From Kingdonia uniflora (taxonomy: Eukaryota; Streptophyta; Magnoliopsida; Ranunculales; Circaeasteraceae), in contig JACGCM010002537.1 in the NCBI GenBank assembly GCA_014058105.1, positions 1,116,001 through 1,180,000 on the forward strand: a stretch of DNA of 64,000 bases. Direction: 5' to 3'. This document shows, piece after piece, positions 1-9,775 of this stretch (position 1 is its first letter; every line of letters starts with the position of its first letter). The position numbers and the translations under genes are program-made. The notes beneath the pieces are model-generated. The model was not told where the DNA came from, searched no databases, and saw only the letters and a program-made list of their open reading frames with translations.

Positions 1-1350
1 GTACACGGACGCACGGTCGGCGTGTACCAGCCATCTTCACGGGCGCGACGCGCCAGTGGCTTACAACCCACGGATGCTAGAGCGACATCCGGATAATCCT
101 GGATACTCGTGAGGGGTCATCAAATATGTATTCGGTATAGGCAACAACGCTGAAGGTTCCCTCAATAATCCTTACAGCATAATCTCTCGAGACGCGCGCG
201 AGGTACGGAAAGCACACCTGTCCTGTAGCGGATCAGGGTAGCTCAATATGTCGGTTTCCACATAAGGGACTCATATCTCAAGGGGCGACGAGCCTGGACT
301 ATTTATATTGTCCATCTGAAAGGGACGGTGCGTCTCGGATAGCCCGCGGGGCATAGCGGCGCCATATGAAGCCCTCTATTGAAAACCGGCCCGCATTGCG
401 AGGCAATGTCCCCTAGCCTTCCCTATGCCTAGGAGAACTCATAACTATCCCTTGTAGATAGTCCATGAGTCGGGGTCCTTGATGACCAAACATTAAAGCT
501 CTTTTAGTCATGGGGAGGATCGGACCAAGGTTCCTCCTTAATATAGCTACTAAGTGAATAGTCAATTTCCAAAAAGAAACGTTAAAACATGAGACGAAGC
601 GTACTGGACCTTTTCGCCCCCTTAACTGAATCCGATTGCAACGAAACTTGGCGTGCTGCTATATTAGGATATAGAGAACAAATACATTCGGACAGAACTC
701 AAAACGCTCGGGTGGATTTGGCCGGCGTTCGGTACTGCTTAGCTTGAAGCAGGGTTTTCGGCGAGTACTGCTTAGCTTATTGAAGCTTTGATTTGGAATC
801 AAACCCAAAGTATATTAGCCTCGAAGTCGATATAGACTTGGGTAGCAGCACTTTCTACCTTGATATCTTTCTGAAAATATTTTAGTACATGTTAAACGTA
901 TTTTTGGTCCTATATCAAGCTTGTAAATCTGCATTAACTCGATTTAAATCAGTAATCCGTCTGTATCATTCATGGACCTGGGTCTACTAAACCATACAAT
1001 TGCGGCGTTAGGATAGGCAATCAAAGCCGACTCCTTTTGTCACCCTTTTTTGATAGGGGCTACTCCGCTACGCTCTTTGTCTGGCCTCAGAAAAAAGAAA
1101 TTGCCTATCTTTCAATCTTTTCTCTAGCGTTTTCAACCCGTCCAAATCTGTCGAAACGCCCTAACTCAAAGGCCAATATTAAGCTTTCCGAAGCAATTTT
1201 GTCGATGTAAAGAGATATAGAAACACAACTGTAGATATATTTTAACCCAATAGAGTTAAATTGAAGTACCGAATACAAGAAAGTCTCATACACTTTACTT
1301 ATTTATTAGTTATCAACAATGCCCTTTTCTAGTCACTACTTCCCTGACCA
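1..1350. other. CpG-rich non-genic stretch
   Basis: I see no gene here. The first 700 bases or so are visibly richer in G+C and in CpG than the rest of the window, and carry no open frame of note on either strand. The composition then falls to the AT-rich level of the window. Around 733-790 a short motif (gtactgcttagctt) appears twice. The origin is unknown. It could be a diverged repeat, a spacer, or a foreign or misjoined piece at the contig edge. Confidence 0.4.
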
Positions 1351-1722
1351 TTAATTGTGTCCGCCAAATCCACTACTAGCCTGTTTGGGAGCTCCCGCAT
1401 TCCCCTGACCAGAATGGTTGATGTCAAAGCAGCTGTCCACCTTTTCGCGGATAACTTCGTTATGAATCTGATCATTATGGTTAATGCCAAAGGCACTATT
1501 TGTTGTTTCGCGGTGATTGTTGGGATCCTGGTCCTTATGGTTGATGTAAAATTTGCTAGTCAAAGGTCCTTGATTTATGCTCGTTGGATCATTGACATTG
1601 TGGTTGGGGTTAAAGCCGCTGGTGGAGTATCCCCGATTACTGTTCCGAGCATTGAAATCGCGGTTGTTGTGGAAGCCGCTGCTAATACCAGCTGAACGAT
1701 CCATGCAGTGTTCCTGATACAT
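1351..1722 (-). CDS. Asn/Gly-rich small protein with about five 20-21-residue repeats
   Basis: This is an uninterrupted 123-residue frame starting with ATG at 1722. I do not recognise a family. The protein is built of about five imperfect units of 20-21 residues. Each opens with Ser-x-Phe, is followed in the middle units by an INH core (SKFYINHKDQ, SAFGINHNDQ, SCFDINHSGQ), and then has an Asn/Asp/Gln-rich tail. No signal peptide or membrane segment is visible. The repeat phase matches the codon phase (about 60-63 bp), which argues for a once-translated minisatellite, possibly an exon of a larger Asn-rich protein. No TATA box or upstream exon was found, and a chance frame over a minisatellite remains possible. 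Confidence 0.4.
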   Translation of the reverse strand: MYQEHCMDRSAGISSGFHNNRDFNARNSNRGYSTSGFNPNHNVNDPTSINQGPLTSKFYINHKDQDPNNHRETTNSAFGINHNDQIHNEVIREKVDSCFDINHSGQGNAGAPKQASSGFGGHN

Positions 1723-2690
1723 ATACTAATAATTAGTTGCTTTGAGATAAGCATTCTGTGGCCAATTTCTTAATGTTTTGTGGGTGAGGCGGATATGGAT
1801 CGGAGTACGAAAAATATTTGTGATCGGTCGGTGATTTAGACATGCTGCTAACCATTAGATTCATGTATGAGACAAAAGCTTAGCTGATCCAACAGTCAAC
1901 TGCCGTCTAAATCACTGAAAATGTTTCCGATTACAATTTTTTTTAGTGTACTTGTCGGAGCGCAATTGATTTGGTATGGAAATATAAGGGTTTTTTTTCA
2001 AAGTTTCTCATAAACAATTTATAAGCTATAGTTTGAGGTTTCTCACCTTTGGGATGCCGAGATGTGGACAAAGCGAAAGCGAGAGTGTCGGGAAGTGGGC
2101 TATCGGATTGGGGAGATCCTTTTGGATGACTGCACTTGTAGATGAAGTTGATTGTTTATATAAGATGAATTGGGGAGGTAATTGGCCTAAGTCAACTCTC
2201 TTCTGGAATCTTCTTCCTTCATGCAAATGTGAACCCAAATTTTATTTCATTTTTTTATTTGGTAAACCATATATATAACTTAATCAAAAGGCATTATAAA
2301 AGTGTTTTATCTCTGGCAATGACAGCCTAGAGCTAGCAAGAAGTCAATATTCACACGCGGTATACTTCGCGTCCTGGCCCAGAGAATGCCTTCCATAACT
2401 ACTAGCACTTCGCCATCTTCAGCAGACACAAATCTGCAGGTATAATTGAACCTCGGGCTTCACCAAAAATATTAAAGTTATCTCGAATTACTAAACCAAG
2501 ACCATTGAAGACTTTATCTTTACTAAAAGAGGTATCAATATGAATTTTCTCTCATCCAACAAGCGGGAGACGCCAGGGGACCTTGATAGCCGACCGTTCA
2601 AGTCGACTAGTAAGTGCATTAAAAATCATTTTATTGATGGCAGCTAAAATGTATAGAGGATGTTGGATTGTATTCTTAAAAATGAGGTCA
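1723..2690. other. Non-coding stretch
   Basis: AT-rich sequence. The short overlapping frames at 2026-2278 on both strands resemble no family I know. No repeat or RNA gene was recognised. Confidence 0.4.
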
Positions 2691-2699
2691 CAACGCGTC

Positions 2700-3720
2700 T
2701 TCTAAACCATTCAAAAAAGGGAGAAGGTCACAAGGGTTTAGAGATCTTTATCAACAGGTCAGTCCATGGGGGGTGAGACACACAGAGAGATCCATTCCTG
2801 AATAGAGAGCTGGGAAAAGAAGTGGAGCAAACCCCCGAAGGCCGTGCCATACCAAACCGCCCGGGAAAAGGGGCAGCCAAGGAGAAGATGGTGCAAGGTT
2901 TTCGAGGGGGGCCTCACAAAACAGACATGAAGAATCAGAAAGGGCCAAATGGCCTGCCAACTTGGCTCGACACGGGACCATATCCCAGAGGCATTTTTAT
3001 GCAAACATCTACGCCTTGGGAGTGGCTTTATTATGCCAGAGTTTGAGCATTAGTTGTGGGGGCCACTCCAGAACCTCCATGAGGAAGCCCGACACAAGTA
3101 TCCGATAAGTTGATTTAATAAAGAATTTTCCATCTTTAGAAGGACCCCCACTTGAGATTATTATTACCACCCAATCGGGGAAGGAAGATAAGGTCGACCG
3201 AGTCATCATCACACCACTGGTAGAGTTTCCCCAGTCGCGGCACATAAACTATCCATAATAGATTTCAACTCATGAGCTTCATTAAGGTTGGCGTGACCAA
3301 AAAGAAGACAGTCGTCCACAAACAATAAATGGGAGATTGGAGGTCCTCTACGAGACACTTTAATATCATAAATATTTACCACCTCCTTCACCCCCAACGT
3401 TCTAGTTAGTCCTTCCATCAGGATAATAAAGAGAAATGGGGGAGAGATGGTCCCCTTACCAGAGGTCCCGGGTGGGGGTGAGAAATCCATAGGAGGAATC
3501 ATTGAGGTGGATGGAGTAGCGCACCGAAGAAATACATTGTTTAATCCATTGACACCACTTTGGATCAAAACCTAGTATCGTCATGGTTTGGATCAGCGGC
3601 CTCCATTCTATCCGGTCATAGCTTTAGACATATCAAGTTTGACTCCCATCAGGCCAGAGCGGTCTGATGGGAGGAACCCAAAATTCTTACACACTTAAGA
3701 ATGGTCATTGCTTTGGACAT
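2700..3720 (-). pseudogene. LINE (non-LTR) reverse transcriptase remnant
   Basis: Read on the minus strand, broken frames follow the order of a plant L1-type ORF2. A KLDMSKA motif near 3640 is followed by a degraded palm region. The RT active-site segment SHLLFVDDCLLF lies near 3310, with a Val-Asp-Asp version of the usual ADD box. The zf-RVT region follows, with GKFFIKSTYRI near 3150, HNKATPKA near 3015 and LLLGCPFSRAVW near 2870. Several frame changes and stops separate these parts, so no functional protein is possible. The endonuclease domain and a poly-A tail were not found, as expected for a truncated or decayed LINE. The identity is secure from motif order. The exact ends are not. Confidence 0.85.
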
Positions 3721-4728
3721 AATCCTTACTAGAAAGAGTCCATATGTTAGTAAGGGCCTCAATAAAAAACATTACTTAATCCCAGTGCGCGTTTTAATAC
3801 GAATAATCTATAAACCTAAAGGAATAACTCATCAATTTGCGATCCAAGCCCTTTGTTTCCCAAATCTCGTGCGTCGATGATTATTTGGATTGATCAGATC
3901 TATCCTAGGCTTTAAAATTAGGTACCAGCCGTCGAATTCTACACCAAATTTTTGACTTTCTAAATACTCCTAAAATGACAAATGATATGCTGAAATAGGC
4001 TAAAAATTCAGTCAGTTAATTCATAATTTTCACCTAAAACACCAAATCATAAGGCAAAATCCCCGTTCATTACTACTCTCTCCCTCCAAACCTTGAGTCT
4101 GCAAGAGTCGGGAATCCTTGCTCTCAATCTTCGACAACTAGATCCATGCTCAATCGATCATCAACTCTCCCTCCCATAACTTCTCTCCCTCTAAACCTAG
4201 CTCATCTTCTCTGACTCTCTCTAAAAACTCCTAATACTTATAAACCATATCTTCTCTTTCTTCTCTCAAACTTTAATTTAACATAATTTCTCTAATCGAT
4301 CTTCCCCCCCCCCCCCCCCCCCTTTCTCTCCAACTCCAATCTTTATGGGTTTCATTGTTTCAATTTGGTCTTAGCTTTGTCTCTACTCTAAGATTTTAAT
4401 CTTGAGCTCTCTTTGCTTTAATCTGCCAAATGTTTGGTGCCGAATTGCACATCAAACACTTTATCAATGTTTGAGCTTCAAAGGTAATTATCACTCTCTA
4501 GGGTGTTTTAGTTTCAATACTTTTGAAATCAGACCACCGACGTTAGATATGGCAAGAAAAGGACTTTGTGACGTGACCTGATGTCAGGGTCCATATGATT
4601 GTCAGTGTATATTTACAAAATTACCCTTATAATTTTAACTTGAACCGTAGCAGAGAATAACTAAATTGTAATCATATTTTTTCCTCCCAAATACCTCTCG
4701 ATCTCTCTTTTTTTTTTCTCTCTCTAAG
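3721..4728. other. Non-coding stretch with a poly-C run
   Basis: No gene is seen. It contains pyrimidine-rich sequence (CTCTC and CTTTC blocks from about 4070) that could be an old promoter or untranslated leader, and a homopolymer of 19 C at 4304-4322. Confidence 0.4.
4304..4322. repeat. Poly-C homopolymer (19 C)
   Basis: An uninterrupted run of C inside a CT-rich tract. Its length is likely to vary between reads or alleles. Confidence 0.9.
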
Positions 4729-5022
4729 AGCATCTCCAGTAAGGTTTGGGTTTGGGTTGGGTTTGTCACCTCAAACCCAAACCCAAACTTTTGGCTTCCC
4801 AGCAGCGAAAAAATGGGTGTAGGTTTGGTGAGCTGGAAATGTCAGAGGCAAACTGGGTTTGAGCTCCTCAAACTAAAAAAATGAATTTGGCGGTATTTTG
4901 AATACCCGCGCGGTATTTAAAATAGCACTTATCCATTTTTCTTGGTTGAGCATTCCCTGGCTACCTCTTCTCTCCCAAACCTAATTACAAAGCATAGAGG
5001 AGAACCTCTACGAAGTCCCCAA

Positions 5023-6450
5023 ATGGCGAACTCCGGCACTAGCAGTAATAACTCGACACCGTCAACCCCATCCTTCCAGAACCCACATTCAACACCATTC
5101 TCTTAACACCCATCATCGCAATTCAATCCATACATTTACCATAACCAATCTTAATTTCAAGCTCAGACCCCACCTCCGTTTACCATGTCGCAAGGGGATA
5201 CCTTTGGATGACAATATCAATAACCATTTACACTCTCTCAACTGCAACTTCAAGCGTTTAGCCAGTACTATCAACCCTATCCGCTCACTCAACCTCAAAG
5301 TTTTTATTATCCAAATTACTTTAAGAACTACTTATTCCGTGATGAATCTACTCAACACAATCAAAGTGGCACAAATATACCAATACATGTTGAAGCGGCG
5401 ACGCCCGAGAAAGAAAAAGGATAAGGAAGAAAGAAAAATGCACCCGCAAAATAAAGACAAAGCATGCAAGTACATGAAGATGCTGAGTTTTTGGACAAGA
5501 CGGATGATGCTGGACTACATTGGACGGATGTAGACTTCACGTGTCTCGCAAGGGCATGGGTAACGGCTTTGTCCAGACCGTGGGTCGTACAAAGAGTTTC
5601 ACTTTCTATCAAAAGGTAGTGGTATCCCTTTAATGTACAATATGTGGCGTATAAGGGGATAATTGCTCAAGTACGATTTTGGCACAACTGCTGGAAAACC
5701 GATAAAAATCGAGTACGTTCTAATTTCCTTTAACTCAATTTCGTTTAATTTTCTTGGATATACACGTTATTTATTTGTATTTGGTAATTTTGCGAATTGT
5801 AGGAAAACGATGCACATAGAATCTATCAAGGTATGAATGGTGGCAATGACTTTAAACACCGTGAAGGGCATAAGATTTTGGCGCGAGAACCGCGATGGGT
5901 GAACCTAAAGGATGATGGGTTAAACCATGCAGAAAATGTACCAAGAAATGTAACCAGGAGAACATCACACAATTCTTCTCCGAGGAACTCGGTTGGATCA
6001 AACAATCTATCGAAGGACCCCGACGACCTACCTACACCTCAATCTGCAGTCAAAAATTCTGAATTAGATGGTTCGTTGTATGAGGGTGGAAGCAGGCCCA
6101 TCAGTCAAAAAATCTTTAGAAAAAACATTGCAACACAAAAGGCCTTGGATGGTCTTATTACATCTGGTAACGGTATCCAAACAATGCTGGATGAACTATG
6201 GTTGGAGAAGGATCAAACGAAGGAAGAAAAGAAAAAAAGAAGAGCGAAAGCAAATCAACAATGGCAAGCCAAGATGGATTTGGAACAAGCAAGGGAAGAT
6301 CGCAAAATCTTGGATAAAGACCTGAGTAATCTTTCTGGACCGCAATTGCAATACTATCTGCAAAGGCAAGGTGAGGTCATGGAATATCTGGCCAAGAGGG
6401 CGGACCAGGTACTTAAAGTGGTAATTAAATATAATTTAACTTTGCTATAG
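5023..6450 (+). pseudogene. PIF/Harbinger ORF1 (NAM-associated, SANT-like DNA-binding) pseudogene
   Basis: The ORF1 protein of PIF elements assists the transposase and is thought to bind the element ends. The start is taken at ATG 5023, giving MANSGTSSNNSTPSTP, typical of these proteins. It is soon broken by a stop. The Myb/SANT core follows with WTDVDFTCLARAWV near 5517-5560, and then a frame change leads into TVGRTKSFTFYQKVV. An intron of about 80 bp ends in an AG near 5803. The last exon (about 5804-6450) is a long open frame with HREGHKILAREP, SRPISQK and a charged coiled-coil tail (KEEKKKRRAKANQQW, then QLQYYLQRQGEVME). At least one stop and one frameshift in the first exon make it non-functional. 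Confidence 0.75.
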
Positions 6451-6788
6451 AAAGAAGTTTTCTTTCCAATAATGCAGTTTACCTTCCAATAATGCATTCG
6501 TTTAAATAATATACTTTGATATTGAAGAATGTAATCTTTTTTTTAAAATGTTTATTTCCGATAATATTACGTTAAAGCAAATACACAATTAATGCAATAT
6601 CAAAAACTTGTTCAATAAGCTTGTACGATAAGAAACATTAAATTACATTAAGAACACTCAGATAATACTTGATTATAACACTAGGAATTAAGATTTCCCT
6701 TCAAGTCCCACAAATGCTCGATTAGATCATCCTTTAGACCAAAATGCAGTTCTCGACTTTGAATACGGTTTATTTTCGTTTTAAGAGA

Positions 6789-8009
6789 TTATATTGTTCT
6801 GCGTTTGCGTTCAATATTGAACCATTCGCCTTCGATAGTTGAGGGATCGGCCGGATTGTAGTTTAAGTATGATGGGAATGAACTTTGTTCTTCTTCGACG
6901 ATGATATTGTGCATTATCACGCACGACTTCATGATATTGTTCAAAACCTCGGGTTTTTGCAATTTAACTAGATTTTTTACAATATTTAACCATGATTGTA
7001 AAATCCCAAACACTCGTTCTACGTCTTTTCGACAACTTTCTTGTTGTTGAGCAAATAATTTTTATTTCGCTGTAACTGGATTGGATATGGTTTGGACAAG
7101 TATTCCCCATTTGGGTATATGACATCCGCTAGGTAATAACCTAAATCATAAGCTTTTCTGACAATTGTATAATTGCAAGGCGGGGAGATACCATCGGTCA
7201 GGTCGGTCAAAAGATGTGATTGTTGTAGTACATTGATATCATTGTTAAACCCTGATAACCAAAAAAAAAACATGCCAAAGCCAAAGGTCTTATGAAGCTA
7301 CAACTTCAAGAATCAGTGTCGCCTTGGGGTGATGACCAGCAAATTGATCGTGCCAAGCTATGGGACAATTTTTCCATATCAAATGCATGCAATCAAGGCT
7401 TCCTAACATGCCCAAAAAATCTCGTGATTCTCTTATCGCTTTTAACCTTTCGACCTCGACCGCGTTTGGAGCTCGAAGATATTCATCACCAAAAATTGGT
7501 ATAACCGCAACACATAACATTTCTATACTTAACAAGGTTGTGTTTTCTTCTATTCAGATATACTCGTCAAAAAGATCTGCCACGACACCGTAGCTTAGGA
7601 AACGTAGTGCCGCGATTACCTTTTGGTACTGTGATAACCCCATAGTACCAGTTGGGTTTTTGGACAAAGTAATGATCATGCGCAACTACTGCATCGAATA
7701 TACGCATAAACATTTGTCTACTCATACGAAAATGTCACCGAAATTCGTTTGACTCATATGTGCACCCGGGTTGAAGTAGTCCTGCATAATGCTACAATGC
7801 CCAAATTCGTAATCTCGCTTCTTCCTCTTATCCTTAAGACCCATGACACTCCCGCCTTGACTCGAAGTTGCATCATGTACTACTAGGTTTATTGTATTTT
7901 GGTGCATAACAGCAATTGCCGTCGCACAATCAAACATAAGATCATCAGAGGAGGACGACGATACACATGGAGGATCATCAATGGATGAAAAAGATAATGA
8001 GGAAGTCAT
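6789..8009 (-). pseudogene. PIF/Harbinger DDE transposase pseudogene (HARBI1/DDE_Tnp_4 family)
   Basis: The start is ATG at 8009, followed by an acidic, Ser-rich amino end, then the helix-turn-helix region (MSRQMFMRIFDAVVAHD, QKVIAALRFLSYG). The catalytic domain carries the first Asp in GSLDCMH (about 7415), the second in NNDINVL (about 7235) and the Glu in DVERVFGI (about 7020). It ends with CVIMHNIIVEEE. The DDE triad and the HHPKATLILE block survive, but four lesions kill the gene: a 1-base frameshift near 7727, a stop replacing Arg near 7552 (DEYI*IEE), a stop replacing Gln at about 7284 (VVAS*DLW), and a frameshift near 7035. Both stops fit C-to-T changes. The length without lesions is normal for the family (about 400 residues). 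Confidence 0.88.
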
Positions 8010-8168
8010 TTGAGGCTATAAAGTTAAGATAATGGCGTTGAAGGTGAAGAGAGAACAAACAAAGAGAAGAGAGAAGTTTAAAAGGATAAGGGGGAAGAAG
8101 TAGTGGTTGGGGAAATTAGTGGAGGCGACGGTGTTCTTTTTATCAACAGCTAGTTCCTTTTGTGGGTC

Positions 8169-8580
8169 CACTACAAGAATAAAGGTATTATTAGCTACAG
8201 AAAAATCTATGACAAAAAGTTTTTGCCAAGGTTTTTACCGTGGTACGGGTCGTGGCCGTAGATGGAGTGGCTAAAGCTTTGGCACAGTTAGTACCATGGC
8301 AAAAAGTTTCTTAATTGCCACGACTTTACCGTGGCAAAAGCTCTTATTTGCCACAGTATTTTTCGTGGTACATGTTGGCCTGTAGCAAATGATAATTTTT
8401 TTTCTATTGAAAAATCCGTGGCAAAAGCTTACTTTCACCACTACAGAGTCCATGGCAAAAGCCTACTTTTACCACTACATAATCTGTGGCAAAAACGTAC
8501 TTTCACCACTACAGAATCTGTGGCAAAAGCCTACTTTCACCACTACAGAATCCGTTGCAAAAACATATAATAAATATTAA
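8169..8580. mobile_element. CACTA-type (En/Spm) transposon end with subterminal repeats
   Basis: At 8169 the sequence starts cactacaagaataaagg, which matches the usual terminal inverted repeat of plant CACTA elements. It is followed by many copies of a gtggcaaaagc / gccacgg motif in both orientations (8210-8400) and by a short tandem array. Such motif clusters are typical transposase-binding subterminal regions. No matching right-hand end (reverse complement ending in tagtg) was found further along, so only one end is supported. Confidence 0.6.
8417..8561. repeat. 34-bp tandem repeat, about four copies
   Basis: Four successive units of the form ctgtggcaaaaacgtacttt plus caccactacagaat, with few differences, end in a partial fifth. 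They lie inside the CACTA-like subterminal region, and each contains a caccacta core reminiscent of the terminal motif. Confidence 0.85.
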
Positions 8581-8804
8581 AAAAAATTATTTCAAAAATA
8601 TACATAAAAAGAGAGAAATTATAAGCATGTTTCTTACTGACAATTCACATAAGCATCATACACGAAATCAATTATATTTAACACATACGTTGATGTTCTA
8701 ACTATTTGTTCAGGATAAGAAAGATACAAAGAGGTGTAAATATTGGATTGTATAGTGTGATACCCAAATTAAAAGATAATAAACTCAAAATCTGATGAAA
8801 GAAC

Positions 8805-9248
8805 CTTCATTAAAGCCCAAATACTGAAATGTGCACGGTACTCCTTAAATGTCATGCCTCCATTACCAACTTCTAACTTATCAGGATCTGCGAAAAAGAA
8901 GTTGACAAAACGTACTTGCAAGCCCGATAAATTTTTAGTATTATTATGAACTTAAAACGGGAAAATAATCCTTTGAGAAAGAAAAAGGGAAAAAATAGCT
9001 TCTATTGGAGATAAAGTCCTTACCATTCCAGCCTCCTGGTCCAGCGTATGCAGCCTAATTATCATTTAGATCAGCAATGGCGGTCATACTAACCATTGAG
9101 AAACAAGCTTTCAGAAACTCTTTTGAATATTTCATCTAGATTTATTTAGTAGTCTAGATTAAAGATGACAGTTGATTATGGAGCCTATAAAAGCAAGTTA
9201 AAATTTTAACCTTGCCCAGGTATCTTTGATGTCTTCTGTTGTTCGCCA
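8805..9248 (-). pseudogene. Alpha-galactosidase (GH27) gene fragment, three exons
   Basis: The family removes terminal alpha-galactose from galactosides in the apoplast or vacuole. Three exon pieces read in order on the minus strand and join in phase across GT-AG introns: 9211-9248 (WRTTEDIKDTWA), 9024-9088 (SMTAIADLNDN then AAYAGPGGWN) and 8805-8887 ([18 protein letters not shown], then [10 protein letters not shown]). These match the well-conserved segment of plant GH27 enzymes just after the catalytic domain core, including YAGPGGWNDPDxLEVGNGG with its Asp. The tryptophan codon in the middle exon is TAG, a stop. The rest of the enzyme (signal peptide, catalytic Asp segments, carboxyl end) is absent. 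Intron retention means a genomic capture and not a retrocopy. Upstream it is fused to kinesin sequence. Confidence 0.85.
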
Positions 9249-9543
9249 TCTTTTGCATAATCAAAATCAATTTCCATAGTAGCTCCAGCGGAGGCTTCTT
9301 GTACTGTAAGAGGTCTACATCTGCAAAAGACTCGTATGGTCCCTGCAATAAAGTCCAACAACTTTCAATAACTCCTATTATAGTTCTAAGCTATCGATTA
9401 GTCCTATGATCATATTTGTTACTAACCTTTAAGCTCCATAACCTTATTATATAGTTATTTCCGCTCCTTTGCCCCTTCAATGAATTTAAGCTTGAGAGCC
9501 TTATGGTCCCTTTCCAACTCTAACTTTTGGCTAACTTTAAATA

Positions 9544-9583
<40 letters not shown>

Positions 9584-9775
9584 AAAAAAAAGCTCAATAC
9601 ATAAACATGTATTTATTATTGGCAACCCTGAAAGTACAACATGATCGGATGTATTGTGGGTACATATATACTTACTTGCAGACTGAATGGTACTAGTCAT
9701 TTCTGTCACGTCTTTAATGCACTTCATGTATTCAAGTGCTTCAGCTGATAGCCTAGTGTGCTCCAATTTCAACAT
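9241..9775 (-). pseudogene. Kinesin-14 (KIN14, ATK-like) gene fragment, three exons
   Basis: Minus-directed microtubule motors of the kinesin-14 class have a coiled coil before a carboxyl motor domain. Three exons join in phase: 9676-9775 (MLKLEHTRLSAEALEYMK), 9427-9534 (KLELERDHKALKLKF, then YNKVMELKG) and the start of 9211-9342 (TIRVFCRCRPLTVQEAS, then FDYAKDGE). The last is the neck and first beta strand of the motor, canonically GNIRVFCRCRPL. Acceptors (ttattgcag before 9342) and donors are intact. The codon before LYNK is TAA in place of the usual Glu, a nonsense change. The coding sequence runs straight into alpha-galactosidase sequence at 9241-9248, so the ATP-binding part of the motor is missing. 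Confidence 0.85.
9548..9591. repeat. (TA)n microsatellite followed by poly-A
   Basis: About 15 TA units followed by a dozen A, lying in the intron of the kinesin fragment. Confidence 0.9.

Larger units (their letters stand above)
4729..8110. mobile_element. PIF/Harbinger DNA transposon, decayed, both genes present
   Basis: The left end begins with gagcatctccagtaagg, a terminal motif often seen on plant PIF/Harbinger elements and their MITEs. It is followed by a small palindrome of tttggg/cccaaa blocks. Inside are the two genes typical of the superfamily in convergent orientation: an ORF1 (NAM-associated or SANT-like) on the plus strand from 5023, and a DDE transposase on the minus strand from 8009. 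The right terminal inverted repeat and target duplication were not found, and a CACTA-like end begins at 8169, so the right end may have been lost or invaded. The coordinates of the ends are approximate. Confidence 0.75.

Noticed and set aside
4740..4795. Telomere-like repeats (gggtttgggtttggg)
   Set aside because: The unit is TTTGGG and not the plant TTTAGGG, and it reads as a palindrome within the Harbinger terminal region.
9154..9348. 64-residue minus-strand frame over the kinesin/galactosidase exon
   Set aside because: It is the wrong frame. The other two frames of the same bases give RVFCRCRPL and WRTTEDIKDTWA, both conserved.
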